Origin: Falsiroseomonas sp044348345
GTDB lineage: Bacteria; Pseudomonadota; Alphaproteobacteria; Acetobacterales; Acetobacteraceae
NCBI GenBank assembly: GCA_044348345.1
Contig: JBIKSZ010000013.1
Coordinates: 1 to 29,088, forward strand
Length of the DNA stretch: 29,088 nt
Direction of reading: 5' to 3'
The translations under genes were made by a program, and so were the position numbers. Under the pieces are notes generated by a model that was not told the origin of the DNA, searched no databases, and worked only from the letters and a program-made list of their open reading frames with translations. Positions 1-6,692 of the stretch are shown one piece after another. Every line of letters begins with the position of its first letter. Within the stretch, counting starts at the first letter, position 1.

Positions 1-108
1 CAGCGCCTCCTGCAGGGCGCGGCGCACCTCGACGGGCAGGGATTCATAGGCCCGGTAGGGATCGCCCTTCAGCTTGCTGTAGGGCTTGGTGGCCGTGCTG
101 TTGTCCAT
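1..108 (-). CDS. Hypothetical protein, N-terminal fragment (cut by window edge)
   Basis: An ATG at 108 (minus strand) opens 36 codons that run uninterrupted to the window edge. The visible peptide starts MDNSTATKPYSKLKGDPYRA and continues with YESLPVEVRRALQEAL. It is hydrophilic, with no signal peptide. The motif around Y-x-x-LP-x-x-VRRAL resembles short uncharacterised alphaproteobacterial proteins of the DUF6525 kind, but this is a weak recollection and the rest of the gene is missing. No strong Shine-Dalgarno sequence is seen. No function is proposed. Confidence 0.55.
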   Translation of the reverse strand, partial: MDNSTATKPYSKLKGDPYRAYESLPVEVRRALQEAL

Positions 109-354
109 CGCGGGCTTCTACCGAAGAGGCGAGGTGGGGGGAACCGTGAAGCCAAGCGGGGGGGGTGCGGGCGTTTTCGAGCCGCCTTGGCCTTTCGCTC
201 GCCGCCGAACTTAGCGAAGCCCTACTGAAGGCTTCAGCGCCCACGCCTGTCGACCTTAACGTTCCTTGATTGGACTGTTCCGCATCGGCATTCTTCGCCC
301 CGAATCCAGGCGTGCGCTCGTTAGCAGCGAGCCGGCTGGTAGCGAAGGGCGAGC
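109..354. other. Intergenic region upstream of the DUF5131/TcmP cassette
   Basis: No coding region is supported here. The stretch lies between the divergent left-edge gene and the DUF5131 gene, so it should hold both promoters, but no convincing -35/-10 pair was found. A small dyad, GCTCG and CGAGC, lies around 317-333 just before the DUF5131 start. No integrase site or flanking direct repeat was recognised. Confidence 0.4.
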
Positions 355-1161
355 ATGGGCAAGAACAGCCGGATCGAGTGGACGCACCACACCTTCAACC
401 CCTGGTGGGGCTGTCAGAAAGTTTCGCCGGCCTGCCAGCATTGCTACGCCGAGGCATGGTCGAAGCGGGTCGGGTCCGCAGTTTGGGGTGCGCGAGCTGA
501 ACGTCGCTTCTTCGGTGACGCGCATTGGTCGCAGCCGGCCCGCTGGAACACAGAGGCCGCCGTAGCGGGTGCGCGGCGCCGCGTATTCTGCGCCTCGATG
601 GCTGACGTTTTCGAGGACCGCAGGGATCTCGACGCTGCCCGGGTACGGCTCTGGTCAGTGATCGAGGACACCCCGCGCCTGGACTGGCTGTTACTGACGA
701 AGCGGCCTGAGCACGTCGCGCGGCTCGCACCATGGGGCAATTCGTGGCCAGCCAACGTTTGGCTCGGGACAACGGCCGAGACGCAGCTATGGGCAGAACG
801 CCGCTTGCCGCACCTCGCATCCGTACCCGCCCGTGTCAGGTTCATCTCGTGCGAGCCGTTGCTCGGGCCGCTCGACCTCTCTGCCTGGCTCGGGAAGTCA
901 CTTGGCTGGGTGATCGCTGGCGGCGAGAGCGGCGGCAAGGCCCGAAAGTCGGACCCCGCTTGGTTCCGTGCGCTGCGCGACCAATGCAAGAAGGCGCGCG
1001 TCCCATTCCATTTTAAGCAATGGGGGAATTGGGCCCCGGCGAGCGATGGCGACGCGGAAGCGGCGGGCGAAACGCGGCGGCGCGCGCTTGTCCGCATGGC
1101 AAAGACCACCGCTGGCCGCGAGCTCGACGGCCGGACGTGGGACGGGCTACCCGCGACATGA
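355..1161 (+). CDS. DUF5131 / phage Gp37-Gp68 family protein (three-Cys motif)
   Basis: This 268-aa protein has the hallmarks of the DUF5131 (phage Gp37/Gp68) family: the opening SRIEWTHHTFNPWWGC, a cysteine cluster C20-x6-C27-x2-C30 followed by YAE, then RFISCEPLLGP, the VIAGGESGG loop and FHFKQWG near the C-terminus. The family is known from phages and mobile regions. Its Cys cluster suggests a metal or radical-SAM-like centre, but its biochemistry is not established to my knowledge. The ATG at 355 is chosen because the conserved N-terminus begins there; the upstream GAAGGGCGAGC is a fair ribosome site. The stop overlaps the start of the TcmP gene by four bases (ATGA, 1158-1161), so the pair is almost certainly co-translated. 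By eye, base composition looks less GC-biased than in flanking genes, hinting at transfer. Confidence 0.88.
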   Translation: MGKNSRIEWTHHTFNPWWGCQKVSPACQHCYAEAWSKRVGSAVWGARAERRFFGDAHWSQPARWNTEAAVAGARRRVFCASMADVFEDRRDLDAARVRLWSVIEDTPRLDWLLLTKRPEHVARLAPWGNSWPANVWLGTTAETQLWAERRLPHLASVPARVRFISCEPLLGPLDLSAWLGKSLGWVIAGGESGGKARKSDPAWFRALRDQCKKARVPFHFKQWGNWAPASDGDAEAAGETRRRALVRMAKTTAGRELDGRTWDGLPAT

Positions 1162-2057
1162 CGAAGGACGGCGACCTCGCCACGGCGCTTTTCGGCGCTC
1201 TGCCGCGCTTCCCCGCGCCTGCAAAGGGATCGAAGCCCCCGCGCCATCCCGTCTGGACCGAGCACAAGGCGAAGCTGATTGCGACCTACCTGCGGCTCTT
1301 CACCTACATCACCAAGCACGGCGCCTACATCGATGGCTTTGCTGGGCCGCAGAACCCCGCTGATCCGGATAGCTGGTCCGCCCGGCTGGCACTGGGCAAC
1401 CAGCCGCCTTGGCTGCGTCAGTTTATGCTGAATGACCTTGATCCTGCGAAGGTGGACGCGCTTCGCGGCTTGAAGGCGGCACAGCCGAAGATCAAGGGCC
1501 GATCCATCGAGGTGTTTGAAGGCGACTTCAACGCGAATTGGCGCCGCATGCTGGACCTCGCAGGCGTGACAGATAGCGTCGCGACATTTTGCGTGCTTGA
1601 TCAGCGGACCTTTCAATGCCGCTGGTCAACTTTGAACGGCTTGGCGCGCTTCAAGTCGAGCGGTAACAAAATCGAGCTGTTCTACTTCCTGCCTGCCGCG
1701 TGGTGGGACCGTGCGGCAGCGGAGACTAACGACAAGACGACGATTGATAACTGGTGGGGAGGCTCCGGCTGGACGGACTTCCAGGCTGCGCGGGGCCTTG
1801 CGCGCGGCATCATGTTTTCCGAAAGACTCCGGACCGAACTGGGCTACGCGGACGTCCGCCCTTATGAGATTCGCAGCAGCGAGTTTGGCGGTCGGGTCAT
1901 GTACTACATGATCCATGCGACGGATCACCCCGTCGCGCCCGATTTAATGGCGAGGGCCTATCGCATCGCGACGAAGCCGGCGGACAAGGCAGAGCAACTG
2001 ACGCTGAAGTTGTTGGACAGCATGGCCGGTGCATTACCGCCCGCCACTGCTGTCTGA
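1158..2057 (+). CDS. tcmP: Three-Cys-motif partner protein TcmP
   Basis: A 299-aa protein whose ATG sits inside the stop of the DUF5131 gene. It matches the three-Cys-motif partner (TcmP) family: W33-TEHK followed by a helix, then YIDGFAGPQ at about 57-65, which resembles methyltransferase motif I. FMLNDLDPAKVDAL at 89-102 looks like an acidic motif II region, and LDQRTFQC-x-WSTL at about 147-159 is the family's DQRTF block. TcmP genes are known mainly as neighbours of three-Cys-motif proteins such as DUF5131. A methyltransferase-like fold is my inference from the GFAGP motif; substrate and role are unknown. An earlier in-frame start at 1020 would overlap the upstream gene heavily and adds no family sequence, so 1158 is preferred. 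Confidence 0.85.
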   Translation: MTKDGDLATALFGALPRFPAPAKGSKPPRHPVWTEHKAKLIATYLRLFTYITKHGAYIDGFAGPQNPADPDSWSARLALGNQPPWLRQFMLNDLDPAKVDALRGLKAAQPKIKGRSIEVFEGDFNANWRRMLDLAGVTDSVATFCVLDQRTFQCRWSTLNGLARFKSSGNKIELFYFLPAAWWDRAAAETNDKTTIDNWWGGSGWTDFQAARGLARGIMFSERLRTELGYADVRPYEIRSSEFGGRVMYYMIHATDHPVAPDLMARAYRIATKPADKAEQLTLKLLDSMAGALPPATAV

Positions 2058-2169
2058 GCAGGAAAGACGAGCGTCGCTGGCGCTGGTGCGCGGGTCGTCC
2101 ACTCTCCCCTCCACGCCTAGCGTCCGCTCCCGCCTTGCCCGCCTTCGCCTGTCGCCCCACCTCCCTCCC

Positions 2170-3036
2170 ATGCCCTATCCCGCCGCGGCCGCGCCCGCCT
2201 CGCCCATCGCGCGCCTCATGCAGCCGGTGAAGCAGGCGATCGCGACGGAGGTTGTCGGTCTCTTCAACGACCGCACCCGCGGCGAACGCCCCGTGCCGCG
2301 GCGGCCCGATGGGCTCTTCGGCCCTCGCTCCGTCACCTGGCGCGTGCATGGCGATGTCACCTCCATGATGGTCGGCGGCATCGCCGCACTCCTGCTGCAG
2401 ATGCTCCACCCCGGCGTGCTCGCCGGCGTCTGGGACCATTCGAAATTCCGCGCCGACATGTCAGGCCGCCTCCGCCGCACCGCGCGCTTCATCGCCACCA
2501 CCACCTATGCCGGGCGCGAAGACGCCGAAGCCGCCATCGCCCGCGTCCGCCGCATCCACGACCATGTCGAAGGCACCTTGCCGGACGGCACGCCCTATCG
2601 CGCGAACGACCCCGCGCTGCTCGCCTGGGTGCATGTGACGGAGGTGACGAGCTTCCTCGCCGGGTGGCGCCGCTACGCCGAACCCCGCATGTCCCGCGCC
2701 GACCAGGATTCCTATGTGGCGGAGATGGCGCGAATCGGCTCAGGCCTCGGCGCCGATCCGGTGCCCCGCAACCTGGCAGAGGCCGAGGCGCTGCTCCGCG
2801 CCATGCGCCCTGCGCTCCGCGTCGATTCGCGCACGCGAGAGATCGCGCGGCTGATCCTGAAGGAGCCCGCGCCGAACCGCGCGCTCGAGCCCTTCCATCT
2901 GCTGACGCGCGCGGCGGGGGTGGAGCTGCTGCCGGATTGGGCGCGGCGGCTGCATGGCTTTCCGCCCGTGCCGGGCCCGCTGGTCCGCGCCGGCACGCAG
3001 GGCCTCGCGCGCACGCTGCGCTGGGCATTCACTTAG
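2170..3036 (+). CDS. DUF2236 / MpaB-family oxygenase
   Basis: This 288-aa protein carries the DUF2236 (MpaB and latex-clearing-protein-like) pattern: FGPRSVTWRVHGD at about 50-62, LLQMLHPGVLAGVWDHSKF at 75-93, VRRIHDH at about 126-132 and YRANDPALLAWVHVTEVTSF at 143-162. The conserved Arg and His residues in these blocks are those thought to bind heme or contribute to the active site in characterised relatives. The substrate is unknown. The ATG at 2170 is preferred over an in-frame start at 2029, which would overlap tcmP and adds a non-conserved leader. The sequence before 2170 is pyrimidine-rich with no Shine-Dalgarno site, so initiation may be leaderless or weak. No signal peptide is apparent. 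Confidence 0.8.
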   Translation: MPYPAAAAPASPIARLMQPVKQAIATEVVGLFNDRTRGERPVPRRPDGLFGPRSVTWRVHGDVTSMMVGGIAALLLQMLHPGVLAGVWDHSKFRADMSGRLRRTARFIATTTYAGREDAEAAIARVRRIHDHVEGTLPDGTPYRANDPALLAWVHVTEVTSFLAGWRRYAEPRMSRADQDSYVAEMARIGSGLGADPVPRNLAEAEALLRAMRPALRVDSRTREIARLILKEPAPNRALEPFHLLTRAAGVELLPDWARRLHGFPPVPGPLVRAGTQGLARTLRWAFT

Positions 3037-3135
3037 CTCCCCACGACAACGCTGCGCGTCGCGCCTGCGGCGCGCCTTGCCGCGTTGCCGCGGGGGCCCC
3101 GGTTTGGCGCTGATCCTGGCAGTGGGGCTCATCCC

Positions 3136-3154
3136 GCCGCGGCAAAGCCGCGGC
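3136..3154. terminator. GC-rich hairpin downstream of the DUF2236 gene
   Basis: GCCGCGGC-AAA-GCCGCGGC is a perfect 8-bp stem with a 3-nt loop, about 100 bp after the DUF2236 stop. There is no following T run, so it is at best a weak or Rho-assisted terminator. Each arm is itself palindromic. Confidence 0.3.
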
Positions 3155-3254
3155 GATGGCGAAAAGGCGGATATTCCTATATAAGAGCGCGATGGTTGCG
3201 AACGGTCACCGCCGCGCCTGCCCAACGCTCCCCGCCTCGTGGGTGGGGGGATTT

Positions 3255-3408
3255 GTCCGAAAGGGCGGCGCGTCATCCGCGGGGTGCGATTTTGTCCGAA
3301 AGCCGCAGGCACCAATCGGGCGCAACGCAGGCCGCAGAACCCGCCCCCGGCCCGGGAATGCGCCCAAAACCCCGGCGCGCCACAACCACCCGGCGAAATT
3401 GTCCGAAA
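3255..3408. repeat. Three direct copies of TTGTCCGAAA
   Basis: Exact copies lie at 3255-3264, 3294-3303 and 3399-3408. The first two share more context (GGATTTGTCCGAAAG and CGATTTTGTCCGAAAG) and are 39 bp apart; the third follows 105 bp later. All are in the same orientation. I saw no other copy in the window. They could be protein-binding sites or fragments of a family of intergenic repeats. Confidence 0.6.
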
Positions 3409-3467
3409 CCCGCCCAGCGCAAATCCAGCGCGCAACCCCAGCCGCGCCGCCTGGCGCGGCGGGCGGG

Positions 3468-3962
3468 TCAGGCGGCTTCGGTCTCGCGGTCCACGGGCAC
3501 GCCCGACAGGTCGCGCGCGGTGCGGATCGTCGGCATGGTCTGCACCCGCAGCACATGCGGCGCTTCCGTCAGGCGCGAGGTCAGCGCGTTCTCATGCGCC
3601 GTGTCACGGGCCACCAGGCGCAACAGGAAGTCGCCGCCGCCCCGGATCATGTGGCACTCCCGCACCTCCGGCCAGGAGGTCACCATCCGCTCGAAGGCGG
3701 ACAGCACGGCTTCCTTCTGCGTCTCCAGCCCGACCAGGGCGAAGAAGGTGATCTGCCAACCCAGCGCCTGCGGATCGAGATCCGCATGGTAGCCGCGAAT
3801 CAGCCCCTGCTCCTCCAGCCGGCGCACGCGGCGCAGGCAGGGGGGCGCGGACAAGCCGACCCGGCGGGCCAGCTCGACATTCGTCATGCGCCCATCGGCC
3901 TGCAGCTCTGCCAGGATCTGTCGATCCACGGCATCCAGGTCGGGCCCAGTGGCGCGTCGCAT
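3468..3962 (-). CDS. Lrp/AsnC family transcriptional regulator
   Basis: A 164-aa protein with the standard Lrp/AsnC layout. An N-terminal helix-turn-helix (about 9-57) begins LDAVDRQILAELQADGRM and includes NVELARRVGLS and CLRRVRRLEEQGLIRGY. A RAM/AsnC ligand domain (about 65-150) includes ECHMIRGGGDFLLRLVA. Members are dimeric or octameric DNA-binding proteins that respond to amino acids. The ATG at 3962 is preferred because TGAGGGAC lies just upstream; an ATG at 3980 and a TTG at 3992 are in frame. The gene is divergent from trxB, an arrangement common in alphaproteobacteria, and a palindrome sits between them, so autoregulation and control of trxB are likely but inferred. Confidence 0.92.
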   Translation of the reverse strand: MRRATGPDLDAVDRQILAELQADGRMTNVELARRVGLSAPPCLRRVRRLEEQGLIRGYHADLDPQALGWQITFFALVGLETQKEAVLSAFERMVTSWPEVRECHMIRGGGDFLLRLVARDTAHENALTSRLTEAPHVLRVQTMPTIRTARDLSGVPVDRETEAA

Positions 3963-3996
3963 GGTCAGTCCCTCAGGCATGGCGTATCCCAACGTC

Positions 3997-4009
3997 TGAA
4001 TTCAATTCA
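3997..4009. promoter_or_regulatory. Candidate Lrp operator between lrp and trxB
   Basis: TGAATT-C-AATTCA is a perfect inverted repeat in the only AT-rich stretch of the divergent lrp-trxB intergenic region. It lies 35 bp upstream of the lrp start and about 90 bp upstream of trxB. Lrp-family sites are typically AT-rich palindromes of about 13-15 bp, which fits. No confident -35/-10 pair was assigned. Confidence 0.45.
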
Positions 4010-4099
4010 CAGTAGATACGAATTAAAAAAAATCAAGCTGCCTTTGCCGGCGCATCCAAAACGGCCGAAACGGTTGAGCGATCCGCTCGGCGGGACGAT

Positions 4100-5101
4100 A
4101 TGAGGGGCACGATTCGACCGGAAAGCACCGAAACCGTGGCCGACACCCTTTTGACCAAATTGCTCATAATTGGTGCAGGTCCCGCTGGCTATACCGCCGC
4201 GATCTATGCCGCGCGCGCCGGCCTTGCGCCGCTTCTCGTCGCCGGGATGCAGCCGGGCGGGCAGCTCACCATCACCACCGAGGTCGAGAACTACCCAGGC
4301 TTCGCCGAGGCCATCCAGGGCCCGTGGCTGATGGAGCAGATGCAGGCCCAGGCCACGCATTGCGGCACCACGATCGAGCACGACGTGATCACCAGCGTGG
4401 ACCTCGCCCGCCGGCCCTTCCGCGCGCAGGGCGACAGCGGCACCACCTACGTGGCGGATGCCATCGTCATCGCCACCGGCGCGCAGGCCCGCTGGCTCGG
4501 CATCCCGGGTGAGAAGGAATTGTCGGGCTTCGGCGTCTCCGCCTGCGCGACCTGCGATGGCTTCTTCTTCCGCGGCAAGGATGTCGCCGTGCTCGGCGGC
4601 GGCAACTCCGCGACGGAAGAAGCGCTCTACCTCTCGAACCTGGCGCGCCATGTCACGCTGGTGCATCGCCGCGACAGCCTCCGCAGCGAGAAGATCCTGC
4701 AGCAGCGGCTTTTCGCGAAGCCGAATGTCAGCGTCATCTGGGACAGCGTGGCGGAAGAAGTGCTGGCCGACACATCGGGCCGCATGCCGGTGGCCCGCGC
4801 GCTGGCGCTGCGCAACGTGAAGACCGGCGAACGCAGCGAATTGCCCATCCATGGCGTCTTCGTCGCCATCGGCCACGACCCCGCGACTGCGCTGTTCAAG
4901 GGCCAGATCGAGATGGACGCAGAGGGCTACATCGTCACCACCCCCGGCGCGACGCGCACCTCCATCCCCGGCGTCTTCGCCGCCGGCGACGTGCAGGACC
5001 GCGTCTATCGCCAGGCGGTGACGGCCGCCGGCACCGGCTGCATGGCCGCGCTGGAGGCAGAGAAATTCCTCGCCCATGCGGACACCGAAGCCGCCGCCTG
5101 A
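4100..5101 (+). CDS. trxB: Thioredoxin reductase (NADPH)
   Basis: This 333-aa flavoprotein reduces thioredoxin with NADPH in the cytoplasm. The FAD-binding GAGPAGYTAA motif is at about 26-35. The redox-active pair is C149-A-T-C152 in SACATCDGFF. The NADPH-binding GGGNSATEEA lies near 170, and the second FAD contact AAGDVQD and a tail containing RQAVTAAGTGC are typical of bacterial TrxB. The length matches the family. The ATG at 4100 follows GGGACGAT; a GTG at 4136 would remove a 12-residue non-conserved leader and is a plausible alternative start. It is divergent from the Lrp-type regulator and upstream of a LysR gene in the same direction. Confidence 0.97.
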   Translation: MRGTIRPESTETVADTLLTKLLIIGAGPAGYTAAIYAARAGLAPLLVAGMQPGGQLTITTEVENYPGFAEAIQGPWLMEQMQAQATHCGTTIEHDVITSVDLARRPFRAQGDSGTTYVADAIVIATGAQARWLGIPGEKELSGFGVSACATCDGFFFRGKDVAVLGGGNSATEEALYLSNLARHVTLVHRRDSLRSEKILQQRLFAKPNVSVIWDSVAEEVLADTSGRMPVARALALRNVKTGERSELPIHGVFVAIGHDPATALFKGQIEMDAEGYIVTTPGATRTSIPGVFAAGDVQDRVYRQAVTAAGTGCMAALEAEKFLAHADTEAAA

Positions 5102-5142
5102 TCGCCTTTGGCGAGTTTTGCTGACCAGTAATCATCTGTTCA

Positions 5143-5165
5143 GGCAGCCATGTGTCATGGCAGCC
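5143..5165. promoter_or_regulatory. Inverted repeat upstream of the LysR gene
   Basis: GGCAGCCATG-TGT-CATGGCAGCC is a 10-bp dyad with one mismatched position and a 3-bp centre. It lies 35 bp upstream of the chosen LysR start and 41 bp after the trxB stop. The position suits an autoregulatory LysR site, although it does not follow the classic T-N11-A form closely. Confidence 0.35.
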
Positions 5166-5199
5166 TGACGACTCGGGGACCGGAGGAGACTTCGCGGGC

Positions 5200-6105
5200 A
5201 TGCCGCTCGACTGGGACAAGCTGCGTGTCTTCCACGCGGTCGCGGAGGCCGGGTCCTTCACTCATGCCGGAGAGACGCTGAACCTCAGCCAATCCGCCGT
5301 CTCGCGCCAGATCCAGGCGCTGGAGGAGGCGCTGCAGGTCCCGTTGTTCCACCGCCACGCGCGCGGCCTGATCCTGACCGAACAGGGAGAGACGCTGAAC
5401 CGCGCCGTGCGGGAGGTCTTCGCCAAGCTGGCGATGACGGAAGCGCTGCTGACGGAAAGCCGGGAGAAACCGACCGGCCGGCTGAAGGTGACCACCACCA
5501 CGGGCTTCGGCACCGTCTGGCTGGCGCCGCGCCTGCACCGCTTCCTGCAGCTGCACCCCGATGTGACACTCACCGTCCTGCTCGACGATGCCGACCTCGA
5601 TCTGGCGATGCGGGAGGCCGATGTGGCGATCCGCATGCACCCGCCGCGGCAGCCCGACCTGATCCAGCGCAACCTTGGCAGCTTTTCCTGGCGGGTCTGC
5701 GGCTCGCCCGATTATCTGAAGCGCGCCGGCATTCCGCAGCGCGCCGAGGACCTCGATGCGCACCGGATGATTGTCTATGGCGAGTATCGTCCGCCGGTGG
5801 AAAGCGTGAACTGGCTCGCCGAAGCCGGTCGCCGCCCCGGCGCGCCGCGCCGCGCGGTGCTGGAGATGAACTCCCTGCCTGGTATCCTGGAAGCGGTGCG
5901 ATCGGGCCTCGGGCTGGCGGCGCTGCCGGACTATATGGGCGATGAGCTGGACGGGCTGGTGCAGGTCCTGCCGGAGCTGAAGGCGCCACGGATCGAGGCC
6001 TATTTCGTCTACCCCGAGGAGCTGCGCCATTCGAAGCGCGTCGCGGTGTTCCGCGACTTCCTGGTGTCCGAACTGGCCGCCCCGAACCGCGTCGCCGCAC
6101 AATAG
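5200..6105 (+). CDS. LysR-family transcriptional regulator
   Basis: A 301-aa LysR-type regulator. The N-terminal winged helix-turn-helix (about 3-62) reads DWDKLRVFHAVAEAGSFTHA, then LNLSQSAVSRQIQALEEAL and LFHRHARGLILTEQGE. The rest is a periplasmic-binding-protein-like effector domain (from about 90). The ATG at 5200 is chosen because GGAGGAG lies 11 bases upstream and the conserved domain begins at residue 3; a GTG at 5152 would overlap the inverted repeat. In alphaproteobacteria a LysR gene commonly follows trxB, but its effector and targets cannot be read from the sequence. Confidence 0.93.
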   Translation: MPLDWDKLRVFHAVAEAGSFTHAGETLNLSQSAVSRQIQALEEALQVPLFHRHARGLILTEQGETLNRAVREVFAKLAMTEALLTESREKPTGRLKVTTTTGFGTVWLAPRLHRFLQLHPDVTLTVLLDDADLDLAMREADVAIRMHPPRQPDLIQRNLGSFSWRVCGSPDYLKRAGIPQRAEDLDAHRMIVYGEYRPPVESVNWLAEAGRRPGAPRRAVLEMNSLPGILEAVRSGLGLAALPDYMGDELDGLVQVLPELKAPRIEAYFVYPEELRHSKRVAVFRDFLVSELAAPNRVAAQ

Positions 6106-6112
6106 GGCAAGA

Positions 6113-6132
6113 TCGGGGCGGTTCCACCCCGA
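6113..6132 (+). terminator. Hairpin just after the LysR gene
   Basis: TCGGGG and CCCCGA form a 6-bp stem with an 8-nt loop, starting 8 bases after the LysR stop codon. No T tract follows, so termination would be weak or Rho-dependent. Confidence 0.35.
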
Positions 6133-6204
6133 CCCATGCTTATGGCGCATGCCGGGTGACGGGTTTTAGCCAATGTTGCATAGCGAGCGGGGGATTAATT
6201 AGGC

Positions 6205-6331
6205 CGTGTTGCGGCGGCACCGCCGCTTCAGGGTCATTCGGGTCTTCTCCGAACCCCTTCGTCTCCCAGACGTGAAGCCTCCCTGTTTGACTTGGCCCGC
6301 CTGCGCCCCGCGCGGCGGGCCTCTTCTTTTT
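6205..6331 (+). ncRNA. Candidate structured small RNA
   Basis: A gene-free stretch of about 125 nt folds by eye into four consecutive hairpins. The first is GCGGCG-GCAC-CGCCGC (6211-6226). The second is TTCGG/CCGAA with a 7-nt loop (6237-6253). The third is CTTC-GTCT-CCC-AGAC-GT-GAAG (6257-6277). The fourth is a strong intrinsic terminator (6294-6331). An AT-rich block, GATTAATTAG (6193-6202), could be the -10 region, but no clear -35 was found. The third hairpin presents a C-rich (UCCC) loop that could pair with G-rich ribosome-binding sites, as in several alphaproteobacterial sRNAs. The family is not recognised; it could also be the leader of the downstream kinase gene. Confidence 0.4.
6294..6331 (+). 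terminator. Rho-independent terminator
   Basis: GGCCCGCC (6294-6301) pairs with GGCGGGCC (6314-6321) across a 12-nt loop, followed directly by TCTTCTTTTT. It lies 190 bp after the LysR stop, so it more likely ends a separate short transcript than the lysR mRNA. Confidence 0.7.
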
Positions 6332-6651
6332 CAGCGCCCGCAGCCATCGCCCCAAGGGGAGGCCGGTGCCGCACCGATCGGCAGCGGAAACGCCGCTGGA
6401 CCCTTATCAAAACAACAGCCGCCAACCCACTGCGGATTAATCGTTACGATCAACCTCACATTCGCACGAGGCACAGACAACAACTTTAATTTGTTGCATC
6501 GCGGGGGACGCCGCGGTGCTAGGCGACGCCACCGAAATTGTTGCGCGCCCGACAAGAGCGCGAACGGGTTAGGATGTCGCTGCTCTGCCGAGGCATCGTA
6601 GAAGGACCGGACTAACAGGCGCCGTTGGGCCGCCCGGCGCAGCGCTTCGCC
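6332..6651. other. Gene-free region upstream of the hybrid kinase
   Basis: No coding region is supported. Features seen are an AT-richer stretch at 6400-6500, a dyad ATCGT-T-ACGAT (6440-6450), and CAACAA-CTTTAAT-TTGTTG (6478-6496), a perfect 6-bp inverted repeat with a 7-bp AT-rich centre. These are plausible regulator sites for the kinase promoter, but no -35/-10 pair is convincing. Confidence 0.45.
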
Positions 6652-6692
6652 ATGCGCTACGCACGCCCACCATCGCGCTTTTACTTCTGGCC

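Larger units (their letters stand above)
3037..3467. other. 431-bp gene-free region between DUF2236 gene and lrp
   Basis: Open frames here are low-complexity Arg/Pro/Ala shadows without recognisable domains, so no gene is called. The genes on both sides converge on this stretch. It contains GC-rich dyads near its start, an AT-rich island (TATATAAG) around 3178-3185, and three copies of a 10-bp repeat listed separately. Confidence 0.6.

Noticed and set aside
44..244. 66-codon minus-strand frame at the left edge
   Set aside because: It overlaps the better-supported frame ending at 108 and has no protein-like features.
444..1616. 390-codon minus-strand frame across the DUF5131 and tcmP genes
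   Set aside because: The plus-strand genes carry family motifs and are coupled by ATGA; the antisense frame has none.
3156..4103. 315-codon plus-strand frame over the intergenic region and antisense to lrp
   Set aside because: No start context or domain, and it runs antisense through the Lrp gene, which is well supported.
6206..6601. 131-codon plus-strand frame in the gap before the kinase
   Set aside because: It crosses the intrinsic terminator at 6294-6331, has no ribosome site and no protein-like composition.
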